Assembly (NCBI GenBank): GCA_015178975.1
Contig: WHVD01000080.1
Span: forward strand, 1 to 64,000
DNA length: 64,000 nucleotides
Direction: 5' to 3'
Source of the DNA: Hysterangium stoloniferum
Lineage: Eukaryota; Basidiomycota; Agaricomycetes; Hysterangiales; Hysterangiaceae
The position numbers and the translations under genes are program-made. Positions 32,733 to 43,094 of this stretch are shown here, one piece after another. Each line of letters starts with the position of its first letter. Within the stretch, counting starts at the first letter, position 1. The notes beneath the pieces are model-generated. The model had not been told where the DNA came from. It saw only the letters and a program-made list of their open reading frames with translations, and made no database searches.

Positions 32733-34754
32733 CTGAGTGAGGACAGTCAATTTTGAAATGCTCTGCACTCCCACAAATCCAACACTCCTTGGAGGGTCTA
32801 GTGCTACTCCTTTTGTCGCTCTTCTCGAAGAAGAGCTTCCCATGTTGTTTCCCTCACGTAGGGTCGGTCCTTCCTGCTCTGGGAGTCTTCATCATGCCCT
32901 TGTCATCTACTTCGCTGGTGAGGACCTGATGAGGATGGATGGAATTGGGGGAAGTTGGAGTATGTTCCGGGGCTTCTAATTCTAACTCGTTTTTTTCCGT
33001 GACCATGACCCGAGGTCTAATGGGGCGAAATCTATCTCTATGTGTTTGATTCCAAGCATTAATTAGAGCTTCCTGTAAGTTATTGGCATGTGCTTGGAGG
33101 CTCATGACGTCCTCGATGGCTTGCCCTTGTATTAAGTATAACCATTCCGTGGGAAGGGTAAGTATTAACCGGCAAGTATCCTCTTCCTTTTCTTGGTAGA
33201 ATCCGTACAGAAATCTATAGAGCTTAACTCTTCTTTGAATATATTGCACGGGGGTTTCACAGTCGTGGTGGGGTTGGCGAAACCTCATTTCTTCCTATTC
33301 TAAGGACAATGATTCACGCCATCGTGTACCCAATAACCCTTCGACTATGCTCCAAAGGAAGGACCTGTGCGATCGACTGAATTCAGTGCGATGCTCATGA
33401 TCCAAAGTAGTCCACCAGATTTTCACATTTCCTTTGAGTCGTCTGGGAAGAGCAATGCCTAGGATCGTTGTCATGGATTCTGAGATTTCCGACAAACTCA
33501 TAACGTCCATTATATAGTCCAGCACCTTAGATTGCAAGCTGTTGTATTCTGGGAGATCTGACCATTTGATTTTGAGATCGTTAGTGTTCAAGGTCAACTT
33601 CCCCGTGTCGGTCTCAAGAGCGGCACTCCTAGTGTTCTTATCAGCACCTGTTGGGCCTCCTGGGTTTCTTGCGTTTCACCTTCTCTCATCCCAGTCTCTT
33701 CCGTGATCTGAATCGCTGGATCCATCAGATGAATCCCCAGGCAGTCCTCCTGGGGGAAAGAAGGGGGCCCGCGAAATTGGCAAAGGTGGAAGAGTGTTGT
33801 TCAGGTAAGAAGTTCCCCTCCCGGGTATTTGTCCAGTGATTCCTTCGACGAAGGTGGTGGCGAAGGAAGAACGGTTTCGATTTGCGACTGATCTAATAGG
33901 GACGTTGGAGTGACTAACCGTCGTAAAGGGGGAAGCTACTTCAGATCCGAAAGTGACTTGATGGCAGGGGGTATTTGGCTCTTCTCTCCTTCGTGGTCTG
34001 TCTGAAGTTCCTGGTCCGCAGTCATCCTGGGGTGACATGCTGAGAGTCTTGCTTCCACTGGCCAGAAGGACAGGTGCAATAGATTTCTCTTGGAGTCTTC
34101 CCAAGATCTCCTCCCTTGTATCCGGGGGAAAACTCTCGAGGATAGATTTACAGTTTAGAGAGCGCAGAAAGCTAGTGCCAGGGGATCCTTGGAGATCTCG
34201 AATGAAGGTTTCGGATGTGGGGTCGGGACCGGTACAGCTTCGTATAGGGATCTTTCCAGTGTACGCGTATAAAGATACCGGTAATCCACCTTAGGTACTG
34301 TTCCACCCCGATCTAGGATCACATGTAAGATCTGTAACGTGTCATCGTGCATGGCCACTAGGTTAAGAATCCGTTCGAATAACGCTAGCCTTGTACATCC
34401 CCTTCTGGCGATGTCAATGGTGACTAGTTCCTCAGACCACTTGGGGAGTTGCTCCACCAGCTGATATAGAGTACCTGTTTGGGAAAAGAAGGAATTGGTG
34501 ATCATGATGCTATTCAACCTGCTTAGCCAGACAGATACTTCCTTAGGCATGTTGGGGTATCTATCTAAGTAGTCCGCAGCTACTGCGTCAATTTCCTTCT
34601 CTTCAATTTGTTCTGAGTAGTATTTGTCCCACTTGTCATTTGCTGGCTCAGCAAAATATACCTGACCCCTAAAGGGATTCTGTAGCATAACTTGAGGCAG
34701 TGGAAATTTTAAACCGGTGTCATTTCTGTTTGCTCGAGTGGTAAGGAGTCCGAG
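32733..34754 (-). pseudogene. gag: Gag of Element V, main part, diverged
   Basis: A divergent Gag on the minus strand, in four frame segments (34862-34155, 34104-33676, 33597-33295 and 33288-32733). Shared landmarks are QVMLQNPFRGQVYFAEPAND, the block DDTLQILHVILDRGGTVPKVDYRYLY, the segment NDLKIKWSDLPEY, and the knuckle CWICGSAEHFKIDCPH at about 32745-32792. The N-terminus is separated and lies at 41924-42200, because Element VI inserted at 34754/41924 (duplication CCGAG). It is cut at 32733 by the LTR of Element IV. Several frameshifts make it inactive. Confidence 0.85.
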
Positions 34755-35228
34755 TGTGAAGAGTGGCGGAAGTTCTGACCGTTCTATATATGAAGAAATG
34801 AGTAGAAAGGAAGGATATTGACCTATTCGGTGCAATATAAGAGAAAGTGAGAGAAGGAGCACGAGATGACGAAGGAGTCAACGAGTGCAATGGTTCGAGT
34901 GGAGGCCTCGACTGTTACAGTTCGAGGCCAGAAGTATTCAGTAGTTCAGATAATGCTACCTATGTGGTAGCTGACACGTTACCCTGATCACCGCTCGTAG
35001 TAGACCTAGTTTGTGTCTTACGAGTGGTGGTTCTTGGGTTAAAGTGTGTCTGAGTTCTAATTGGTGCTGAGTGCACCCACAAGTATACACAATGCTTCGA
35101 ACTAATGAAATATGCGATATTCGAAGAATGTGAAAGATAGTAAAATATGAATAGAATATGTAAAATATAAATGAAATAAAAGGAGTGTTTTACCACAATG
35201 AAACTGTGGTAAAAGCATACTCCTCACA
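34755..35228 (-). repeat. LTR-D, 3' LTR of Element VI
   Basis: 474 bp on the minus strand, beginning TGTGAGGAGTATGC at 35228, with the polypurine tract immediately to the right (35229-35245). Confidence 0.93.
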
Positions 35229-35245
35229 GTGCCCCCCAGTTCGAA

Positions 35246-36300
35246 GGGATGTGCTATACAAAGTTCTGGAAAGCTTCGGGGATGCCCCCCAGGTGTCTTG
35301 TGTGGAGCCCCCCAAACTGCAAGGTGCCAAGACCCCAGTATTCGAAGAGAGGTTGGTGGGTTTATGGGCAGTAAGGAAAGATGTCGATGTGGAAAAAGGG
35401 AGGGATGGGAAGGGGAAAAAAATAGATCCATTCTTTTCCTTCAGTCCCTAGTTGAGCACTCCTTCAGTCCTCGAACAGCAAATGGACTACTTGATAGCCT
35501 TCTAGACACTGCCACATTGTCTCCTTCCAGGACATGAGGCATTCCTCATAGTAGATGTCCTGTAGGCAGACAGACTGTGAAGAGTAGTAGAAGTTCAGAC
35601 CGTTCTATATACGAAGAAATGAGTAGAAGAGGAGGATATTGACCTATTCGGTGCAATATAAGAGAAAGTGAGAGAAAGAGCACAAGATGACGAAGGAGTC
35701 AACGAGTGCGATGGTTCGAGTGGAGGCCTTGACTATTACAGTTCGAGGCCAGAAGTATTCAGTAGTTCAGATAATGCTACCTATGTGGTAGCTGACACGT
35801 TACCCTGATCACCGCTCGTAGTAGACCTAGTTTGTGTCTTACGAGCGGTGGTTCTTGGGTTAAAGTGTGTCTGAGTTCCAATAGTATACACAATGCTTCG
35901 AACTAATGAAATATGTAATATTCGAAGAATATGAAAGATAGTAAAATATGAATAGAATATGTAAAATATAAATGAAATCAAAGGAGTGTTTTACCACAAT
36001 GAAACTGTGGTAAAAGCATACTCCTCACACAGACTGTCATGTAACTCGTTGGGCAGTGCATCTTGGGGTTAGGAGGGTAAGCTATCATTAGAGTCCATCG
36101 GAATCTCCTCCTCCTTAAATGAGTACCGGAGGAGGTTTATGATGCTTTGCTGTGACGAGATAGTGTAAGACTTGGGATTAGGATCTTTCCATGCTGCTAG
36201 TCTATGGGACCTAGCAGCATGCCAGGATGTATACCCTATACCCCCTATACCGCCCCCCACTTTGCGATATTGTGATTCCACCACGATCTCGCAAATTAAC
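35246..36300 (-). other. 3' non-coding part of Element VI, with accessory-gene remnant
   Basis: Next to the polypurine tract (35247-35451) is a short remnant of the accessory protein end, reading GIPEAFQNFV where Element III has GIPDALRHLV. Beyond it is non-coding sequence that also occurs in inverted orientation at 59600-60226. Near 36240-36260 is a second G-rich tract, read on the minus strand as GTGGGGGGCGG, followed by TATAGGGGG. A solo LTR-D is inserted at 35576-36029. Confidence 0.7.
35576..36029 (-). repeat. Solo LTR-D (target duplication CAGAC)
   Basis: 454 bp, flanked by CAGAC at 35571-35575 and 36030-36034. The uninterrupted site is seen in the related copy near 59865. It lacks about 20 bp of the usual LTR-D near 35880. 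Confidence 0.95.
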
Positions 36301-37767
36301 CATTATTGTGCACAGTTAGGTTACAGTCTGTGTTCCCGAAAGGTCTAGCCCATGGCAGGTCTAGAAAGTGTCCAGGAATGCTTCAAGTAGGTAGGCGAGT
36401 CCGGAGGAAAAAGAAAAAATCACGAAATTGACTGAGTTCAGTACAATTGTGATGATGGACCCAAATACAGCACTGAGGTTGGGTCGCATAGTTCTGTCCA
36501 GACATATCTGACCTAGGTGTTGCCCTGCGAGTTATTGAACCTTTTTGTAGCTAGTCGACTGCCAATGAAGGTAAAGTGGAGGGGTGGAGAGGAAAGGGTG
36601 GATTTGACTGCGAGCAATGAGCGTATTTTGTAGGCATCGAAGATGCTAAGAGCACCAGGTGGAGGTGAAATCGAAGATCTGTCGCCCATGGATACCTTGT
36701 TGAAAAATGTTGCACCCTGTAAGTTGCGAAGGTCAGAAAGGCAAAGCTTCGACTATTTCAGTGTGAAGCTTTATCCTTGAGGAAAGACCTTGTTGAACAG
36801 TGTGTGCTGAACCTGTAAGTTGAAAGGCTTAGAAGAACAGAGCTTCGCCTATTTCAGTACGAAGCTTTAGCAGAGGGAAAGGCTAAGAGTAGATGACGTT
36901 GAAGGTTAAGATGGCGTGAAGGCGTCGTTATGAGGTGATACGGCCCCGTGTCCACAAGTTTTGAAAGTCAGTCCTTTACTCTGTTTTGTACTCGACTGTC
37001 GACCTCACACCATCTCCTTGCTGTTGAAGGGACTGGTTAAGGTATGTCCACTTCTCTGGCATCGTCTTGCTTGGTGATGCCATCCACATACTGACTTGCA
37101 CACCTTTGAACCGCTGTGCAGTGCACCCTTAAACTACACTCCTGCCGCACTTTGCACACTCGCACAGCACACCCTGGAACCGCACCCATGCAGTGCGGTT
37201 GCGTACTCTCAAACCGCACCCACCACCATGCGTTGTACCCATATGCCGTACCCATACACCCACACCCCTACGTTCGTACCATACGCCCACAAACCGTGCC
37301 TTCGTACTGCACTTGTGCACCCATGGGGCATACTGGCATCCCTGCAGGACACAGTCGTGCATCCACGTGTCCTTGCAGTGTGCTAGTGCACTTGTGCGGC
37401 ATGTGTGCACTCCTGTGCAATGCGCTTGCGCACTCGCGCAGTAAGTTTGCACACCTGCACAGCGCACTTGTGCACTTGTGCGGTGTGCTTGCACACCCAT
37501 GAGCCACGCGCGCGCACCATATCCATGTGCCACGTGCACGTACACGCATCACGTCCACGTGCCGCACGCACGCACCACGTCCATGCACCTCCACACACCG
37601 CGCGCATGCGCCACGTCCCCACGCCACACGCACACGCCACGTCCATGTGCCTTCACACGCCGCATGCACGAACCACGTCCACGGTCGTGCGCACGCACCA
37701 TCTCCACACATCGTGTGCACGCACCACCTCCATGCACCTCCACACACCGTGTGCACGTGCCACATCC

Positions 37768-38412
37768 TGTGAAGAGTCGATAGATTCTGACCGTTCGATA
37801 TACGAAGAATAGTGTCTATTCAACTACTATTAGCAGATATTGACCGTACAGTACAATACCGTAGATTACCAGACAAGCTGTGCTAGAAGGAAGACACGCT
37901 ATGCGTCACAAGAGCAGCTGTACAGTTGCTCTTGACGGCTAGAATGAACGAATGAAAGAGTTGACCTTCACAGTACAACTCGTAGCTAGTTGTAGAATAG
38001 ATAATCAACGCGAAGCTGAATATCTAGAGTAAAGAAATAATAGCGCGAGTCGACTATAATGTCGACTAGGGCAAAGACCTTAGATTGGAACTTGACCTTC
38101 ACAGTTCGAGTCCAAAGTACGTTAGTATGCAAGAGAATACTACTTTTAAGGGTAGTTGAAACGTTACCCTTGACACCTCTCGCTATTTGACGTCTGGGTC
38201 GTTTACGAGGTGGTGTCTGCTGGGTAAAGGTTGTCTGTCTCTTTTGGCGCCGAGAGCGCCCATACATATACACAAAGCTTCGAACTACAAAATCAAGGTG
38301 TGCTCGAAATATAGAAAGAATATAAAGAAAGAAAATAAAAGGTAAATAATAAAGGACTATAATCCAGTTATTATTCCTTAGTCCAGGTATGCATATATGC
38401 ATACCCTTTACA
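37768..38412 (-). repeat. Solo LTR-B (target duplication CATCC)
   Basis: 645 bp on the minus strand from TGTAAAGGGTATGC at 38412 to CTCTTCACA at 37768. CATCC stands at 37763-37767 and 38413-38417. It lies inside the GC-rich repeats of Element VI. Confidence 0.95.
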
Positions 38413-38961
38413 CATCCCTGCGCCACGTCCACGTGCCTCCACATGCCGCGTGCACGAACCACGTCCACGGTCGTGCGCACGCACCATCTCCATACGTCGT
38501 GTGCACGCACCACCTCCACGCACCTCCACATGCCACGCGCACGCACCACATCCACCCATTGTGCACACGCACTCGTGCAGCGTGCTTGCACACCCACACA
38601 GCACACTTGCGTTTCTGTGCGGCACACTTGCATTTCTGTGCGGCACACTTGCGTTTCTGTGCGGCACACTTGCGTTTCTGTGCGGCACACTTGCGTTTCT
38701 GTGCGGCACACTTGCGCTCCCGCGCAGTGCAGTTGTGCACTCGCATCTTCTACAGTCACAGCATCCACCGGCCGTTCCTTAAGCAACATCAAATCCCCCT
38801 GCATGACGTGTTTTCGTGCTTGCACACCTGTGCAGCTATGTGCTCACACATTGCACCTAGCTCTCGACCATTTCACTGGCGAGACTGGTGACAAAGTCGT
38901 TTGCATGCTCTTGCTGGCAATAGGTGACGATCCCATATGTGCCTTCTCCTATATCCCCTAT

Positions 38962-39435
38962 TGTGAGGAGTATGCTTTTACCACAGTTTCATTGTGGTAA
39001 AACACTCCTTTTATTTCATTTATATTTTACATATTCTATTCATATTTTACTATCTTTCATATTCTTCGAATATCGCATATTTCATTAGTTCGAAGCATTG
39101 TGTATACTTGTGGGTGCACTCAGCACCAATTGGAACTCAGACACACTTTAACCCAAGAACCACCACTCGTAAGACACAAACTAGGTCTACTACGAGCAGT
39201 GATCAGGGTAACGTGTCAGCTACTACATAAGTAGCAGTATCTGAACTACTGAGCACTTCTGGCCTCGAACTGTAATAGTCGAGGCCTCCACTCGAACCAT
39301 CGCACTCGTTGACTCCTTCGTCATCTCGTGCTCTTTCTCTCACTTTCTCTTATATTGCACCAAATAGGTCAATATCCTTCCTTTCTACTCATTTCTTCGT
39401 ATATAGAACGGTCAGAACTTCCACCACTCTTCACA
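38962..39435 (+). repeat. Solo LTR-D (target duplication CCTAT)
   Basis: 474 bp, plus orientation, flanked by CCTAT at 38957-38961 and 39436-39440. It is inserted in the TATAGGGG start of the non-coding region of Element VI. Confidence 0.95.
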
Positions 39436-40415
39436 CCTATACTGCCCCCCTGTTGCGACATTGTTGTTCCAGAACAATCTCACAACATCATGATTGTCCC
39501 CCACACGACATAAATTTTGAGGGAGCGTCCTGGGTCAAATGGGAATGTATCCGTCCTCGGCTTGGTCTGTCGAGAGGTGTCCAGCATGGTGTGTCCGTGA
39601 TTGCTTTCCACTTGCAGAAACTTCATCAGTGCCCCCCATTCTGGAATCAGGGGCTTGTGTCGACGAATTCCTGGTGGTATCTCCATGGGAAAGTTTTTGT
39701 CGAGTCCTGCAAGATGGGATGCCTTTACCATTGGTGAGTCCTGTTCTGAGCCTTTTCTATTGTCAGAACCATCGTCTGATTTCTGCCCCCCAGTTTCACC
39801 CTTTACCGCAGTCCCAATCATTCAAGCTATTGGACGACTTGTTGGAGGGTCCACTCGGCAGAGTAAATGGGATAGGATGGATAAGTGATGGATGGCGAGA
39901 TTCGTCAGGACACTGCGAATCTCGACCTGAGGATGATGGGGAACTGGAGACGACTTTGGCTGTGATCTTTTCTGCAGACACATTTGAGAAAGACGACTGT
40001 CCGTTTTTGGCAGGTGATCTGGCATAGATTCCAGGACATTCTTCGTGAAAGGGACCAGAGGGTGTTTGTGTTGGCTCATCAAACCCATTGAGCAATTCCG
40101 CCATCATCTTGTTACACCTCTCCAGGTTGTGCATCAATCTTGACCTGAGAGTAAAGTAGGCGAAACACACATTCGAGGGTTTACCGTATATAGATTCCTT
40201 CAACATTTGAATGTATCTGAATTCTGTATCAACCCTTGGCATGATGTGGTCCCCTCCGAGTAACACATGCATAATCTGTAGCAGATCATCATGCACACAA
40301 AGTAAATCAGTGAGCAGAATGAACAATTCCATCTTGATACCCGCTATTCCCTTTTCTCGGAAGAACATCACATCGTTTGACCACTTCGGGATCAGCTTTG
40401 TTACCCCATCGAGAG

Positions 40416-40979
40416 TGTTAAAGGCATAGAAAAGAATTGACCCAGCCTGGGATTGAACCAAGGACCTCCTGGCTTTATATGCAGGTGCTCTTAACCACTG
40501 AGCTACTGGACCTATAGTCTAGTATTATATGATGGATTATATATACATATATATAAGGACTTATGATGCCAACTTGTGCTCTTATAACAGCTTATATAAC
40601 TGATGGCAAACCTGGGTCTTATAACAGTCTGTCACATATAGGTATTGTATTTTCCCATTTCTAACACTTCCCCTGAAATCAATATCTAGTCTATACCCTA
40701 CGCAGCAGATGAAGCTGAACGGGGCCCATAACCTGTTAAAGGCATAGAAAAGAATTGACCCAGCCTGGGATTGAACCAAGGACCTCCTGGCTTTATATGC
40801 AGGTGCTCTTAACCACTGAGCTACTGGACCTATAGTCTAGTATTATATGATGGATTATATATACATATATATAAGGACTTATGATGCAAACCTAGGTCTT
40901 ATAACAGTCTAACTGATGGCAAACCTGGGTCTTATAACAGTCTGTCACATATAGATATTGTATTTTCCCATTTCTAACA
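40416..40979 (-). mobile_element. TRIM: miniature copia-type LTR element with tRNA-like LTRs
   Basis: 564 bp flanked by GAGAG (40411-40415 and 40980-40984). On the minus strand: LTR of 246 bp (40979-40734) from TGTTAGAAATGGG to CCTTTAACA, a 67-bp internal region (40733-40667), and LTR of 251 bp (40666-40416). The internal region begins GGTTATGGGCCCCG, which is complementary to the anticodon arm of initiator tRNA-Met, a primer type used by some Ty1/copia elements, and ends with the purine tract CAGGGGAAG. It has no coding capacity. Each LTR contains a tRNA-like sequence. Its enzymes must come from a copia-type element not in this window. Confidence 0.85.
40439..40512 (-). tRNA. tRNA-like sequence in the TRIM LTR, probably not a functional tRNA
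   Basis: 74 nt on the minus strand, starting GGTCCAG at 40512. The acceptor halves GGTCCAG and CTGGGTC pair fully with two G-U pairs. The D stem is GCTC/GAGC and the T stem CTTGG/CCAGG. The A box region reads TAGCTCAGTGG and the B box GGTTCAATCCC. The anticodon arm has one extra base (CCTGC, ATATAAA, GCCAGG), so the anticodon is uncertain (ATA if the loop is standard). A run TTTT lies 6-9 bases beyond the 3' end (40433-40430), as expected of a Pol III terminator. The second LTR carries the same unit near 40757-40830. Confidence 0.55.
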
Positions 40980-41449
40980 GAGAGTTCCAGGCCAAGTGAA
41001 TAAATCATGTGCTGATATGATGCCATGATACCGACCTAGCCAAACTGCTACTGTTGCAGGCATGGATGGGTATCTAGTCCTGTAATCCTTCGTGGCAGCG
41101 ATGACCTTATCTTTCGAAACTTGAGGAGCATAGTAAGAGCCCCACTTCACATTGGCAGGCTCCGAATAAAGTAATTGGTCATGATGCTTGAGCATAACTT
41201 GTCTCGGCGGGAAGACCAGGGTATTCTTCATGAAGGTGTGAGCATTTTGCCTTTCCAAGGGACTTGACTGCTCGAAGTTCGAGTTACCTTCCATTTGACC
41301 AGATTCGCAACGCTCAGCGTGCGAGGAGTTCCAGACAGCCTTTTGCGAAGTTGCGAATGTTGACACCTTGCAGCTGTATAGTTAGAATTTCGTATTTGAA
41401 TATAAAGATTTTCTTCGTAGGGAAAGAGCGGTCGGGCTTGGATCACCAC

Positions 41450-41923
41450 TGTGAAGAGTGGCGGAAGTTCTGACCGTTCTATATACGAAGAAATGAGTAG
41501 AAAGGAAGGATATTGACCTATTCGGTGCAATATAAGAGAAAGTGAGAGAAGGAGCACGAGATGACGAAGGAGTCAACGAGTGCAATGGTTCGAGTGGAGG
41601 CCTCGACTGTTACAGTTCGAGGCCAGAAGTATTTAGTAGTTCAGATAATGCTACCTATGTGGTAGCTGACACGTTACCCTGATCACCGCTCATAGTAGAC
41701 CTAGTTTGTGTCTTACGAGTGGTGGTTCTTGGGTTAAAGTGTGTCTGAGTTCTAATTGGTGCTGAGTGCACCCACAAGTATACACAATGCTTCGAACTAA
41801 TGAAATATGCTATATTCGAAGAATGTGAAAGATAGTAAAATATGAATAGAATATGTAAAATATAAATGAAATAAAAGGAGTGTTTTACCACAATGAAACT
41901 GTGGTAAAAGCATACTCCTCACA
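41450..41923 (-). repeat. LTR-D, 5' LTR of Element VI
   Basis: 474 bp on the minus strand, next to the primer-binding site (GTGGTGATCCAAGCC on the minus strand, ending at 41449). Inserted in gag of Element V. Confidence 0.93.
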
Positions 41924-42227
41924 CCGAGGGTTTCCGACGACTTAAAATAAGAGTTATCTTTGCTCGTTCCAGCAGGATTACTCGTGGGAAGCCCACGTTC
42001 ACCTTGTGAAGGTTCTAAAACGGTATCAGTCTCTTGAGTCATTAGAGATGACTTTCGTGTCGTGACATTACTGGGTAGCCCTAAACCGGGATATTCCTTT
42101 CTAGTCCAAGGGGCACCTATGGGCATAGGGATTTGGGTGGTTCCACCACTGGTTAAGGTCATAATACTACTAGCTGATTGTTCACACGGATCACAGTGAA
42201 TGAGGGTCCGGCCTGGATCACCACTGT
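41924..42227 (-). pseudogene. gag: N-terminus of Gag and primer-binding site of Element V
   Basis: The minus-strand frame contains LGLPSNVTTRKSSLM, matching LEPPRNVTMRKSS of the other Gags, and continues into 34754 once Element VI is removed. The primer-binding site lies at about 42210-42227, beside LTR-F. Confidence 0.8.
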
Positions 42228-42473
42228 AAGGGTCGAGTAGTTTACCACTCAATGTACGATCGTTATCGACTAATGATAGTACGAAATACAATCGACTCGT
42301 AGTTAAGATGTAGATTACGATCGACCCTTAAGGTACGATCGGCAGATAATTACAAGGACAGATCGACCTTACGGTACGATTCGATTGTTTAGCTAGTTGG
42401 GCTGAAGGCCGAATAGACAAGAGAAAGTATATAGTGCGCGAAGGAGAGAGAATATCCTAAGAAAGTTAGTTAC
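42228..42473 (-). repeat. LTR-F, partial 5' LTR of Element V
   Basis: A fourth LTR family, ending ...CTCGACCCTTACA next to the primer site. Only 246 bp remain, because the LTR-A of Element VII starts at 42474. It contains modules of the shared hairpin (42318-42341 and 42361-42381) although the rest of its sequence differs from the other LTRs. Confidence 0.75.
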
Positions 42474-43094
42474 TGTGAGAGGTATGGCGAAATACACAAT
42501 ATAGTCAGATGAGCTCTTACTATATCTCCTTTATTATTTCTATTTTCTCTCTTTTATTATATCTATAATTAGTTCGACGACCTATGTATGCGGTACATCG
42601 ACTCTTGTGGGCGCACATGCAGACTTATGTATTCTAGCACCCGTAGTTTAGAACTCAGACACTTTTTACACTGCAACCACAACTTACCCAGACACCCATT
42701 AGTGTCCTGTAAGTTGTGATTGGTGTATTGTCTCGACCGTCACAGATGGGCTTTAGCTATCTACTCTATCAGAGTTTTGAACTGTACCAGTCAAAACTCA
42801 ATCCTCATCGCTACTCATGTGGACCACATCCACGCTATTCTATTATTCGACTCTCTAGTACTCTACTTTACTCTCGAGCAGTCGTTCAGAATCGCACTAG
42901 ATAGTCGATTCTACTTATTCGTTTTAGCTCTCTACCTTATTCTAGATAGCTACTTCCTTCTACCGTATTGAACTGAGTAGTCAATACGCGTTCATTCTGT
43001 ATTAGACTTCGACAGTCAATACATCTTAGTGTCGTACCTAAACGGTCGATATTCTTCGTATATAGAACGGTTAGAACTTCCACCACTCTTCACA
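42474..43094 (+). repeat. LTR-A, 5' LTR of Element VII
   Basis: 621 bp from TGTGAGAGGTATGG to CTCTTCACA, followed by GTGGTGATCTGGGCC. It replaces the remainder of LTR-F of Element V on its left. Confidence 0.92.

Larger units (their letters stand above)
36301..39461 (-). other. Long non-coding region of Element VI with GC-rich imperfect repeats
   Basis: Related to 55332-59600 (opposite strand) and 61064-61720. At 36690-37090 there are conserved blocks with paired motifs AAGCTT...AGTCGAAGCTT. At 37100-37767 and 38413-38750 lie irregular repeats built from words such as GTGCGCACG and CACACTTGC, including about five copies of a 21-bp unit at 38610-38715. Open frames in these repeats exist on both strands in several phases and are not treated as genes. 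Interrupted by solo LTR-B (37768-38412) and solo LTR-D (38962-39435). Confidence 0.7.
39480..41366 (-). pseudogene. gag: Gag of Element VI (gag-only family)
   Basis: Read leftward, the frame covers FPPRQVMLKHHDQLLYSEPANVKW, the block LVRYPSM/VAVWLGRYHGIISAHDLFTWPG common to all Gags here, and HDDLLQIMHVLLGGDHIMPRVD. The C-terminal half is Ser-rich and ends after TDTFPFDPGRSLKIYVVWGT with a stop at about 39480. There is no CCHC zinc knuckle and no pol. The short motif FPFDPG occurs in the autonomous Gag-Pol between knuckle and protease, so this gene looks like gag joined to that point by a deletion. No ATG is found at the extreme 5' end of the frame, so the true start may be the internal Met near 41300. 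A TRIM splits it at 40416-40979 and a frameshift lies near 39800. Confidence 0.8.
34755..41923 (-). mobile_element. Element VI: gag-only (non-autonomous) LTR-D retrotransposon, full length
   Basis: LTR-D at both ends (5' 41450-41923, 3' 34755-35228, reading leftward) and a perfect 5-bp duplication CCGAG at 34750-34754 and 41924-41928. Between them lie the primer-binding site (about 41430-41449), one gag gene (41366-39480), a long non-coding region with GC-rich repeats (39479-35246) and the polypurine tract (35229-35245). Protease, reverse transcriptase, RNase H and integrase are absent. Later insertions within it are a TRIM (40416-40979), two solo LTR-D (38962-39435 and 35576-36029) and a solo LTR-B (37768-38412). 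Without them the element is about 5.0 kb. It probably used proteins of LTR-A or LTR-B elements, whose LTR ends and primer site it shares. Confidence 0.88.

Noticed and set aside
37129-38900. Cys/His-rich open frames on both strands
   Set aside because: They follow the GC-rich GTGCGCACG-type repeats in several phases and are not conserved in the related regions of the other gag-only elements.
38994-39230. 78-codon frame (MVKHSFYFIY...) present in most LTR-D copies
   Set aside because: It lies in the LTR itself, overlaps the start hairpin, and is present simply because the LTR is repeated. An alternative role as an LTR-encoded peptide has no support here.
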